31,285 nt of DNA from Neorhizobium sp. UBA7851. Its GTDB lineage: Bacteria; Pseudomonadota; Alphaproteobacteria; Rhizobiales; Rhizobiaceae. The number at the start of each line of letters is the position of its first letter. Position 1 is the first letter of the stretch. The position numbers were made by a program, and so were the translations under genes. Shown piece by piece: positions 24,359 through 31,285 of the stretch. Location: NCBI GenBank assembly GCA_002500765.1, contig DLSX01000178.1, positions 13,465-44,749 of the forward strand, in the 5' to 3' direction. The notes beneath the pieces were generated by a model. It saw nothing but the letters and a program-made list of their open reading frames with translations, ran no database searches and was not told the DNA's origin.

Positions 24359-25390
24359 ATGCCGCGAACGATCCTTTATGTTGACGACGATGTCGCCCTG
24401 GCCCGTCTCGCGGAACGCCATCTCGGACGTGCCGGCTATGATGTTGTCGCCGCCGTCGATGGTCTCAGCGCCATGGCCGCGTTTGAAAAGGGCGGCATCG
24501 ATGCGATCGTTCTCGACCACTATCTTCGCGCCGAGACCGGAATGGATATCTTCCATCGCCTGCAGGAGCGCGGTTGCACGGCTCCGGTGATCTACGTCAC
24601 CGGATCCAGCGAAGCGACGATTGCCATCGAGGCTATGAAGAACGGCGCTTCCGACTATGTCATCAAGACCGTCGGCGAAGAGTTCTGGCCTTTGATGCAG
24701 AACGCAATCGGCCAGGCGATCTCGAACGCCAACCTGCGGCGCGAGAAGGAAAAGGCCGATCAGGAAATCCGTATCGGCAAGGAACGTGCCGAAATCCTGC
24801 TGGCGGAGGTCAATCATCGCGTCGCCAACAGTCTCGCGCTCGTCGCGGCAATGATCCGGCTTCAGGTCGGAAGCAGTAAGAACGATGACGTCAAGGCGGC
24901 GCTTGCCGAGACGCAGGCCCGGATTGCGGCCATTGCCGGCATGCATCGCAGCCTCTACACATCCGACGATGTGCGGCAGGTGGAGATGGACCGATATCTC
25001 GGGACCCTAGTCAACGAGGTTCAGAGCACCGTGACCGACAAGCAGGGGCCGACAATCCATCTTTCCGCCGACGAGGTGATGCTGACGTCGGATCGTGCAG
25101 TGTCCGTCGGAATGATCGTGACCGAGCTTCTGACCAATGCGCTGAAATATGCCTATGAGCCGGGTGCCGAGGGCGAAGTTCGCGTGCTTCTGACACGTCA
25201 GGCCGATGGCAAGGCGTTGCTTGCCGTGGAAGATGACGGGGTCGGCTGGAAAGAGGGCGATGTCGTCAGGGGGACAGGGCTTGGAAGCCGGATCGTGAAG
25301 TCCATGGCATCGACGCTCGGATCCGCCATTCAATATGTGGAACGGCCGCGAGGCACGCGTGCGGAAATGACGATCGATCTCTCTGTCTGA
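24359..25390 (+). CDS. Receiver-HisKA_2 hybrid histidine kinase
   Basis: 343 residues, cytoplasmic. An N-terminal receiver (residues ~4-118) has Asp9-Asp10, phospho-site Asp53 (IVLDHYL), Thr81 and Lys103 (VIKT). A coiled-coil linker (~120-150) leads to a HisKA_2-type dimerisation region with His153 in EVNHRVANSL, then an ATPase domain with LLTNALKYAY, VEDDGVGW and GTGLGSRIV. Receiver-first kinases of this kind act as intermediate steps in phosphorelays and in alphaproteobacterial stress signalling. It lies nine bases after the previous gene. The final target is not in the window. Confidence 0.9.
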   Translation: MPRTILYVDDDVALARLAERHLGRAGYDVVAAVDGLSAMAAFEKGGIDAIVLDHYLRAETGMDIFHRLQERGCTAPVIYVTGSSEATIAIEAMKNGASDYVIKTVGEEFWPLMQNAIGQAISNANLRREKEKADQEIRIGKERAEILLAEVNHRVANSLALVAAMIRLQVGSSKNDDVKAALAETQARIAAIAGMHRSLYTSDDVRQVEMDRYLGTLVNEVQSTVTDKQGPTIHLSADEVMLTSDRAVSVGMIVTELLTNALKYAYEPGAEGEVRVLLTRQADGKALLAVEDDGVGWKEGDVVRGTGLGSRIVKSMASTLGSAIQYVERPRGTRAEMTIDLSV

Positions 25391-25596
25391 TCGGTCGCAG
25401 ACTTCAGTTGTTCCAGCCATTGCAATAGAGCCGAGCCGACCTTATGATTTCTGCTCATACGTGAAGGTGCGCAGTTCCGAGAACCGGCTGACGGTTTTCC
25501 GAACTGCGCGCGAGATCACATTAGGAAGTCAACGGCAGCCGTCACAAGCGGTCAACGTTTTGTGCGCAGGATATTGTCCCAGCCTAAGAGCACCTT

Positions 25597-26883
25597 TTGT
25601 TAACCGAAATTCTCATCGTCATTGCACTCACCGTCCTGAACGGTGTTCTGGCAATGTCGGAACTTGCCGTCGTATCTTCCCGCCCGGTCCGTCTCAAGGT
25701 CATGGCCGACCAGGGCAATCGGGGCGCCGCGACAGCGATAAAGCTCGCCGAAGATCCGGGCCGTTTTCTTTCCTCTGTCCAGATCGGCATCACGCTCGTC
25801 GGCGTTCTTTCCGGCGCCTTTTCCGGCGCAACACTCGGCACACGCCTGACAAGCTGGCTTGAAGCGCAGGGCATGGCCGAAAACCTCGCCGACTGGCTCG
25901 GCGTCGGCGGCGTCGTTGTCGTCATCACCTATATGTCGCTTATCCTCGGCGAACTGGTGCCGAAGCAGATCGCGCTGCGCGCGCCGGAAACGGTCGCTGC
26001 ACGCGTAGCGCCAGCAATGAAGCTTGTGGCGACCTTCGGCGCGCCCATCGTCTGGTTCCTCGATATCTCGGGTCGTTTCGTGCTGGCCATTCTTGGCCAG
26101 AAGGGCGAGTCGGAAGAAAAGGTGACGGACGAGGAAATCCGCACGGTTCTTGCCGAAGCCCAGAGCGCCGGCGTTATCGAAAGCGGTGAGTCGGAAATGA
26201 TTTCCGGCGTCATGCGTCTTGCCGACCGGACGGCTCGCGGCCTGATGACGCCGCGCCGTGATGTCGAAGTGATCGATACCGAGGACGAGCCGGAAGAAAT
26301 CCGCGCCCAGCTTCGGGCGACGACCCGCTCGCGTCTGCCGGTTCGCAAGGGTAGCTCGGATGAGATTCTCGGCGTGCTGTTCGTCAAGGACGCCTATGAC
26401 TTCATGGCGGGTGGCAAGCAGTTCGACATTCAGGCGGCGATGCGCGACGCTCCTGTCGTATCCGATCTGACCGGAGCACTCGACGTGATCCAGGCGCTCA
26501 GGAAGGCGCCGGCGCATATGGTTCTCGTCTATGACGAATACGGCCATTTCGAAGGCATCATCAGCTCGGGCGACGTGCTTGAGGCGATTACCGGTGTGTT
26601 CCAGGAGGATGCGACCGAGGAGCCTGCCATCGTGGTGCGGGATGACGGATCGTATCTGATCGCGGGCTGGATGCCGGTTGACGAATTCGGTGCGCAGATG
26701 GGCATTTCGATCGAAGAAGACCCGGGTTACGAGACCGTTGCCGGTTTCGTGCTGGACGAATTGAAGCACCTGCCGGAACTGGGCGAAAGCTTCACGACGC
26801 ATGGCTGGACCTTCGAGGTCGTCGATCTCGACGGTCGGCGTATCGACAAGCTGCTCGTCTCGCGCGCAGGCGACAAGGCCTGA
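25597..26883 (+). CDS. CorC/HlyC-family protein with CNNM membrane domain
   Basis: 428 residues from a TTG at 25597, with AAGAG upstream. The N-terminal DUF21/CNNM membrane domain (~1-175; SVQIGITLVGVLSGAFSGA, YMSLILGELVPKQIAL) is followed by two CBS domains (~215-335; LMTPRRDVEVID, LVYDEYGHFEGIIS) and a CorC_HlyC domain (~350-425; GWMPVDEF, VAGFVLDELKHLPELGE). This family is linked to Mg2+/Co2+ efflux. The 206 bases before it hold no gene I can see. It overlaps the next start by one base (TGATG). Confidence 0.9.
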   Translation: MLTEILIVIALTVLNGVLAMSELAVVSSRPVRLKVMADQGNRGAATAIKLAEDPGRFLSSVQIGITLVGVLSGAFSGATLGTRLTSWLEAQGMAENLADWLGVGGVVVVITYMSLILGELVPKQIALRAPETVAARVAPAMKLVATFGAPIVWFLDISGRFVLAILGQKGESEEKVTDEEIRTVLAEAQSAGVIESGESEMISGVMRLADRTARGLMTPRRDVEVIDTEDEPEEIRAQLRATTRSRLPVRKGSSDEILGVLFVKDAYDFMAGGKQFDIQAAMRDAPVVSDLTGALDVIQALRKAPAHMVLVYDEYGHFEGIISSGDVLEAITGVFQEDATEEPAIVVRDDGSYLIAGWMPVDEFGAQMGISIEEDPGYETVAGFVLDELKHLPELGESFTTHGWTFEVVDLDGRRIDKLLVSRAGDKA

Positions 26884-27482
26884 TGGCCGGCCAATCGATC
26901 AAGGCGGCGCTGCGGGCTGAAAGGCTCGCGGCGCGCGATGCGATAAGTGCTGCGGAGCGCGTGGAAAAAAGCCTGTCGCTGGCATCGCATGGCATGGCGG
27001 CGATCGATCTCGGCGACGGAACGATCGTGTCCGGTTTTCTGCCGATCCGTTCCGAGGCGGATGTGCGGCCGCTGCTGGATCTTTTGAGGCAACGGGGCGC
27101 GCGGATCTGCGTGCCCGTCGTGCTCGACAAGGAAACCATCGTTTTCAGGGAACTGGTTGACGGGAGCGAGCTTGTCGCAGGTGTTTTCGGTACTGTCGGG
27201 CCAGGCCCGGAAGCGGCCGAACTCGACCCCGAGATCATGCTGGTGCCGCTTGCGGCGTTCGACCGCAGAGGCCACCGGATCGGTTATGGCGGCGGCTATT
27301 ATGATCGCGCAATTTACCGTTTGCAGCAAAAAGGCCGCAATCCACGGCTGATCGGCATTGCATTCGACTGCCAGGAAGTGGCATCAGTTCCCAACGAACC
27401 TCATGATATAAGGCTTCACGGGATCCTGACGGAAAGCGGCTTTCGCGATCTGTCCGATGAGGCCATTGTAAAGATTGGATAG
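26883..27482 (+). CDS. fau: 5-formyltetrahydrofolate cyclo-ligase
   Basis: 199 residues. It converts 5-formyl-THF to 5,10-methenyl-THF using ATP. The basic N-terminus (LRAERLAARDAIS), FLPIRSEADVRPLL, and the signature RIGYGGGYYDRAI are present. In E. coli this gene (ygfA/fau) directly follows zapA and 6S RNA; here it is 4.8 kb away from them. It is the middle of a tight operon with the CorC-type gene and ymdB. Confidence 0.93.
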   Translation: MAGQSIKAALRAERLAARDAISAAERVEKSLSLASHGMAAIDLGDGTIVSGFLPIRSEADVRPLLDLLRQRGARICVPVVLDKETIVFRELVDGSELVAGVFGTVGPGPEAAELDPEIMLVPLAAFDRRGHRIGYGGGYYDRAIYRLQQKGRNPRLIGIAFDCQEVASVPNEPHDIRLHGILTESGFRDLSDEAIVKIG

Positions 27483-27484
27483 GA

Positions 27485-28309
27485 ATGCGCCTTCTCTTTC
27501 TAGGTGACATGGTCGGCAAGACCGGCCGCACGACCGTATGGGAAAAACTGCCGGGCCTGATTTCCGACCTGAAGCTCGATTTCGTCATCGTCAACGGCGA
27601 GAACGCGGCCGGCGGTTTCGGCATCACCGAAGACATCTTTCTTGAGACGATCAATGCCGGCGCCGATGTCGTCACCACCGGCAATCACGTGTGGGACCAG
27701 AAGGAAGCCGTGAGCTTTGCCGGCCGCCACGACCAGTTCCTGCGGCCTGCGAACTATCCTGCCGGCACGCCCGGCAAGGGATCGGGTCTCTACTATGCCC
27801 GCAACGGCGCGCGCATACTGGTCGCCAACATCATGGGCCGGGTGTTCATGCATCCGGAACTCGACGACCCCTTCAAGAGCGCCGAGACCATTCTCGATGC
27901 CGCTCCGTTGAAGGAGCAGGCGGATGCGATCATCTTCGACTTCCACGCCGAAGCGACCAGCGAGAAGCAGTGCTTCGGGCACTTCGTTGATGGGCGCGCC
28001 TCGCTTGTTGTCGGCACGCATACCCATGTGCCGACGGCCGATTGCCAGATCCTGAACGGCGGTACGGGCTACATGTCGGATGCCGGAATGTGCGGCGATT
28101 ACGACTCTTCGCTGGGCATGGAGAAGGAAGAGCCGCTCAACCGCTTCATCTCGAAAATGCCGAAGGGGCGTTTCGAGGCGGCGCATGGGCCGGCCACGCT
28201 CTGCGGTCTCGGCATCGAGATCTCGGATTCGACGGGCCTTGCCGAAAAGATCGAGCCGCTGCGGATCGGGCCGCGGCTCGCGGAAGCTATTCCCAGCTTC
28301 TGGCGCTGA
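27485..28309 (+). CDS. ymdB: YmdB-family (TIGR00282) metallophosphoesterase
   Basis: 274 residues. Metal ligands are visible: Asp8 (FLGDMVG), NGENAAGG, TTGNHVWDQKE and VGTHTHVPTAD. Members hydrolyse cyclic nucleotides or related phosphodiesters; Bacillus YmdB cleaves cAMP and affects sporulation-linked and biofilm genes. It starts two bases after the cyclo-ligase stop. A GGGAAC/GTTCCC hairpin (28313-28328) follows the stop but lacks a T-run. Confidence 0.9.
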   Translation: MRLLFLGDMVGKTGRTTVWEKLPGLISDLKLDFVIVNGENAAGGFGITEDIFLETINAGADVVTTGNHVWDQKEAVSFAGRHDQFLRPANYPAGTPGKGSGLYYARNGARILVANIMGRVFMHPELDDPFKSAETILDAAPLKEQADAIIFDFHAEATSEKQCFGHFVDGRASLVVGTHTHVPTADCQILNGGTGYMSDAGMCGDYDSSLGMEKEEPLNRFISKMPKGRFEAAHGPATLCGLGIEISDSTGLAEKIEPLRIGPRLAEAIPSFWR

Positions 28310-28403
28310 TTGGGGAACTGCGGTTCCCATGTTATCCTTCCCGCAGTGATGCCTTGCTCCGGCGCTTTTTCCGGGCAGGGCGGCATCTGCTGGAGGATAT
28401 AGA

Positions 28404-28763
28404 ATGGTAGACCCGGTTAGCCGAGTTTCTTCAACTTCCGCATCCGCTGCGACCCAGGTCGACAGCAGCGTCGTCAGCCGTGCCGAGCCCGACAACGTCT
28501 GGGCAGACCATCGGCAGACGCAGATCAACGCCGACCTTGCGGCCATGAAGCGTTTTCGCAAGCCGCAGGACGAAGGCGGGGAAGAAGAGGAAACTTCGGG
28601 GTCTCTCGATGACCGCCATCCGCATCGGCGGCAGGACGCTGCTGCGTCCGAAGCCGGCGACGAGGCGCCGCAGGATGCCAGGCTTTCGGGTGAAAGCGAG
28701 CGTATCGGCACGCGCAACTATGATGACAAGACGCCGTTCGGGCGTCGTACGCTGATCATCTGA
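28404..28763 (+). CDS. Hypothetical low-complexity protein
   Basis: 119 residues, very polar (Asp, Glu, Arg, Ser, Ala), with no hydrophobic core, so it is probably intrinsically disordered. Only the ends look ordered: WADHRQTQINADLAAMKRF and the C-terminal NYDDKTPFGRRTLII. GGAGG lies eight bases before the ATG, which supports a real gene. I do not recognise the family. The 168 bases after it hold a tandem 8-mer (CGGAATGA, nearly three copies, 28815-28836) and nothing else clear. Confidence 0.55.
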   Translation: MVDPVSRVSSTSASAATQVDSSVVSRAEPDNVWADHRQTQINADLAAMKRFRKPQDEGGEEEETSGSLDDRHPHRRQDAAASEAGDEAPQDARLSGESERIGTRNYDDKTPFGRRTLII

Positions 28764-28931
28764 TCCGATTTCACAGGAGAAGCCTTCTTCGCGGGCTGAT
28801 GTTTCGATTCAGCCGGAATGACGGAATGACGGAATTGTGAGGCGGCTCGCGTCAAAGCAAGCTGGACGCTTGCACATGCTTCCCGCATCTTTCACCCGGA
28901 ATGAGCATGAACGCGTTTCCTGGAGTGTGGC

Positions 28932-29783
28932 ATGAAGCTGCGAACTCTCGCATTCGGTCTTTCGGCTTTTCTTCTATCGGCCTTTTCTTCGGCTCAGGCG
29001 CAGGATGCCGGGCTTCCGATCAGTCAATGCCAGGCAATCGCGCAAAAGCTGCCGAATGTGCGGTTTGCGAGCTTTACGCTGCCGGATGTGCAGCTTGCGC
29101 AGGCTGACAGGGCGCTGACGCTTTCCGAGCGGGAGGAGGTGAAGATCACCTTCGTCGGCCATTCCACCTATTTCATCGAGACACCGGGCGGTATCGGCAT
29201 CGCAACGGACTATAGCGGTGTCTATCAGCCGTCGCGCCTGCCCGACGTAGTGACGATGAACCGGGCGCATTCGACCCACTACTCCTTAACACCCGATCCC
29301 GGGATCAAGACGGTGCTGCGCGGATGGAGCGATGTGCCGGGCGAAAAGGCCGTACATCAGGAGATGGTCGGGGATGTCTATATCCGCAACGTCGTCTCCG
29401 ACATTCGAAACTGGGGTGGCGGGATCGAGGAAAACGGCAATTCGATCTTCATCTTCGAGGTCGCCGGTCTTTGCATCGGTCATCTCGGCCATCTGCATTT
29501 CGAGCTGAACGAGGCGCAATATACCGAGATCGGCCGTCTCGATATTCTGATGGTGCCGGTCGATGGCGGTTTGACGATGGGAGCGGACAGTATGAGCCGT
29601 GTCGTGCAGCGGTTGCGATCCTCGCTGATCCTGCCGATGCACCGCTTCGGGCCGCCGCTCGATACGTTTCTAGCCATGTTCGACGGGAAATTCGACATCG
29701 CCTACGCCAAGCAGAAGACTATCACGGTTTCGATGCGATCCTTGCCGAAGAAGCCGACGATCATGCTGCCGCAGGGGCTTTGA
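28932..29783 (+). CDS. Exported metallo-beta-lactamase-fold hydrolase
   Basis: 283 residues with a Sec signal peptide (charged start, hydrophobic ~5-18, cleavage near AQAQD at residues 20-25). The mature part resembles UlaG-like metallo-beta-lactamase folds: FVGHSTYFIETPGGIGIATDYSG, NRAHSTHYS, CIGHLGHLHFEL, VPVDGG and LPMHRFG supply the His/Asp metal ligands. The canonical HxHxDH is altered (AHSTHYS), so the active site may differ. It is likely periplasmic; substrate unknown. A terminator starts inside the last codons. Confidence 0.82.
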   Translation: MKLRTLAFGLSAFLLSAFSSAQAQDAGLPISQCQAIAQKLPNVRFASFTLPDVQLAQADRALTLSEREEVKITFVGHSTYFIETPGGIGIATDYSGVYQPSRLPDVVTMNRAHSTHYSLTPDPGIKTVLRGWSDVPGEKAVHQEMVGDVYIRNVVSDIRNWGGGIEENGNSIFIFEVAGLCIGHLGHLHFELNEAQYTEIGRLDILMVPVDGGLTMGADSMSRVVQRLRSSLILPMHRFGPPLDTFLAMFDGKFDIAYAKQKTITVSMRSLPKKPTIMLPQGL

Positions 29784-29800
29784 CAGCCCCTGCGATATTT
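29771..29800 (+). terminator. Intrinsic terminator overlapping the stop of the MBL-fold gene
   Basis: GCAGGGGCT (29771-29779) and AGCCCCTGC (29785-29793) pair perfectly over 9 bp, followed by GATATTTT. The TGA stop (29781-29783) lies in the 5-base loop. Confidence 0.75.
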
Positions 29801-29804
29801 TCGT

Positions 29805-30317
29805 TTAGTGGAACGACGAGAAGGTGAGGTGCTGCTTGACGCCGACCTCCGGCATCTTCTCGTCCGTCATGTTCGCCTTGGCGATTTCCCAGCCGAATTT
29901 GAGCGTGCTGTTGGTCGAGGCCCATATTTCGGCATCGTCGACCTTGAAGGCGAGCATGGTCAGCAGCGGGTCATCCTTGCCATTTTCATACCAGGCTGCC
30001 GTCACGGCGCTCCAGTATTCGTCGCGCTTTGCTGCGTCATGCCGGACGTCGATCGGTCCGGAAAGGCAGGCGTGGTAATCATGGTTCTTGCCGGTGACGC
30101 AGAAATGCGCCCGGCCGCCCGCGCCGATCGCGCGCACCAGATCCGTATCCGTCTTGGTGAAGAACCAGATCGTGTTGGTCTTGGTGTCGACATTCGGCGC
30201 CATTGGCTGGAAATGCATATGCGCGCCTTCCAGGCCAAGCATGCCGGCATGGACGCTGTTGATCTCGTCCCACAGCTGGCGTTCGGGGGCTTCGCGGGCT
30301 TCGGTGAGGCTTGCCAT
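29805..30317 (-). CDS. Pyridoxamine 5'-phosphate oxidase-family protein (COG3871 type)
   Basis: 170 residues from the ATG at 30317 (AAGGAGA eight to ten bases upstream); an ATG at 30353 has no such site. It has the split-barrel flavin-binding fold of 'general stress protein 26': HMHFQPMAPNVD, TIWFFTKTDTDL, HFCVTGKNHDYHACLSG, DEYWSAVTAAWYENGKDDP, and a C-terminal WASTNSTLKFGWEIAKAN. Members bind FMN or F420 and act in redox or stress tolerance. It is divergent from yebC and convergent with the MBL-fold gene. Confidence 0.87.
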   Translation of the reverse strand: MASLTEAREAPERQLWDEINSVHAGMLGLEGAHMHFQPMAPNVDTKTNTIWFFTKTDTDLVRAIGAGGRAHFCVTGKNHDYHACLSGPIDVRHDAAKRDEYWSAVTAAWYENGKDDPLLTMLAFKVDDAEIWASTNSTLKFGWEIAKANMTDEKMPEVGVKQHLTFSSFH

Positions 30318-30488
30318 CTTCTGCGTCTCCTTCTGTTGTCGTCGAATGGTCAAACGGAGCGGCGAAGGCTTTGTTCCTGCTGAATTTACCGAAGGGTAGA
30401 GGCGGGTCCGACCGAAATACCTTGAACGGAGGGCGCTTCGAAATTATAACGCGCCCATTCCAGAACAGGTTAAAGTATCAGGGGTGCC

Positions 30489-31235
30489 ATGGCTGGCCAT
30501 TCACAGTTCAAAAACATCATGCACCGCAAGGGCAAACAGGACGGTATCCGTTCCAAGATGTTCTCCAAGCTCGCGCGCGAAATCACCGTTGCTGCAAAGT
30601 CGGGTCTGCCCGACCCGACGATGAACGCGGCTCTACGCCTCGCCGTGCAGAACGCCAAGGCGCAGTCGATGCCCAAGGACAATATCGACCGTGCCATCAA
30701 GAAGGCATCCGGCGCCGACGCGGAAACCTATGATTCCGTTCGTTACGAAGGTTACGGCCCGGGCGGCACCGCCGTTATCGTCGAGGCGCTGACCGACAAC
30801 CGCAACCGCACCGCGTCGAACGTCCGTTCGATCTTCACCAAGGCAGGCGGTGCGCTGGGTGAAACCGGTTCGGTTTCCTTCTCCTTCGATCACGTCGGCG
30901 AAATTACCTACAAGCTTTCCGTTGGCGATGCCGACAAGGTCATGGAAGCTGCGATCGAAGCCGGTGCCGACGATGTCGAGACCGACGAAGAGGGGCACAC
31001 GATCTATTGCGGCTTCGAGGACATGAACGAAGTGTCCAAGGCGCTGGAGGCGGTGCTTGGCGAAGCTGAGACCGTCAAGGCGATCTGGAAGGCGCAGAAC
31101 ACGATCGAAGTCGATGAGGAAAAGGCGCAGTCGCTGATGAAGCTTATCGGCAACCTGGAAGACGATGACGACGTGCAGAACGTCTATTCGAACTTCGAGG
31201 TATCCGACGAGGTTCTGGCCAAGCTTTCGGCCTGA
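30489..31235 (+). CDS. yebC: YebC/PmpR-family protein
   Basis: 248 residues, full length. The family start MAGHSQFKNIMHRKG is intact, followed by KLAREITVAAKSG, KDNIDRAIKKASG, YEGYGPGGTAVIVE and TDNRNRTASNVRSIFTKAGG. YebC proteins were named DNA-binding regulators, and newer work ties them to relieving ribosome stalling at proline stretches. AGGGGTG lies upstream of the ATG. In proteobacteria it is usually near ruvC, which would lie beyond the window. Confidence 0.95.
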   Translation: MAGHSQFKNIMHRKGKQDGIRSKMFSKLAREITVAAKSGLPDPTMNAALRLAVQNAKAQSMPKDNIDRAIKKASGADAETYDSVRYEGYGPGGTAVIVEALTDNRNRTASNVRSIFTKAGGALGETGSVSFSFDHVGEITYKLSVGDADKVMEAAIEAGADDVETDEEGHTIYCGFEDMNEVSKALEAVLGEAETVKAIWKAQNTIEVDEEKAQSLMKLIGNLEDDDDVQNVYSNFEVSDEVLAKLSA

Positions 31236-31241
31236 TTGTTC

Positions 31242-31285
31242 ATGAGGGGCGATTGTTAAAGAGGCCCCTCATCCGCCTGCCGGCA
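31242..31285 (+). repeat. Start of a probable intergenic palindromic repeat
   Basis: ATGAGGGGC (31242-31250) pairs with GCCCCTCAT (31264-31272) around a 13-base loop, without a T-run. The text from 31264, GCCCCTCATCCGCCTGCCGG, resembles the opening of the abundant CCCCTCATCCG...CCTTCTCCCCG repeats I recall from rhizobia and Brucella. It is cut by the window edge. Confidence 0.45.

Noticed and set aside
28815..28836. CRISPR or a meaningful tandem array
   Set aside because: Only about three copies of an 8-base unit with no spacers; likely slippage.

Overview
This window looks like chromosomal DNA of an alphaproteobacterium of the family Rhizobiaceae (Rhizobium/Neorhizobium/Agrobacterium type). 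The evidence is GC-rich coding sequence, a GntR-type BioR next to bioY with TTATCTATAA boxes, an RcdA-family cell-cycle adaptor with CtrA-type TTAA-N7-TTAA sites, alphaproteobacterial families such as DUF1192, DUF1284 and DUF4164, and the split glycolytic/Calvin-type block tkt-gap ... pgk-aldolase. I see no prophage, insertion sequence, CRISPR array or tRNA. Family names come from memory of motifs, not from a search.

Layout. 1-57 is the tail of an unidentified gene. 177-2479 encodes a MotA/TolQ/ExbB-like proton channel, an OmpA/MotB-like partner and a 72-residue protein, probably an envelope energy-coupling unit. 2491-5567 (minus) is an MsbA-like ABC exporter followed by a glycoamylase-like protein. 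5696-6113 is rpmE with its promoter, a leader hairpin and a terminator. 6148-6678 is a small P-loop kinase, convergent with rcdA (6679-7191, minus). The 391-base rcdA upstream region carries two perfect CtrA-type boxes and a probable ~100-nt small RNA. A DUF1192 gene and an MFS transporter follow (minus), then a 53-residue membrane protein (plus) and a PhzF-family enzyme (minus).

10452-21091 is the central carbon region, all minus strand for the enzymes: tkt and gap, then pgk and class I aldolase. Between the two pairs lie a K+/H+ antiporter, a 777-base non-coding stretch with a candidate structured RNA and a long inverted repeat, and the biotin island bioR-bioY-DUF1284 plus a small membrane protein (plus strand). 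Palindromic operators precede the aldolase, and tkt and pgk share the same 12 bases directly before their start codons.

21414-28309 (plus) is DUF4164-zapA, a candidate 6S RNA, then a three-gene signalling cassette (CHASE3 kinase, single-domain response regulator, receiver-HisKA_2 kinase), a CorC/HlyC-type protein, 5-formyl-THF cyclo-ligase and a YmdB phosphodiesterase. In many proteobacteria zapA, 6S RNA and the cyclo-ligase are direct neighbours, so the signalling and CorC genes look inserted into an old neighbourhood. The window ends with a disordered hypothetical protein, a secreted metallo-beta-lactamase-fold protein, a PPOX-family protein (minus), a YebC-family regulator and the start of what looks like an intergenic palindromic repeat.
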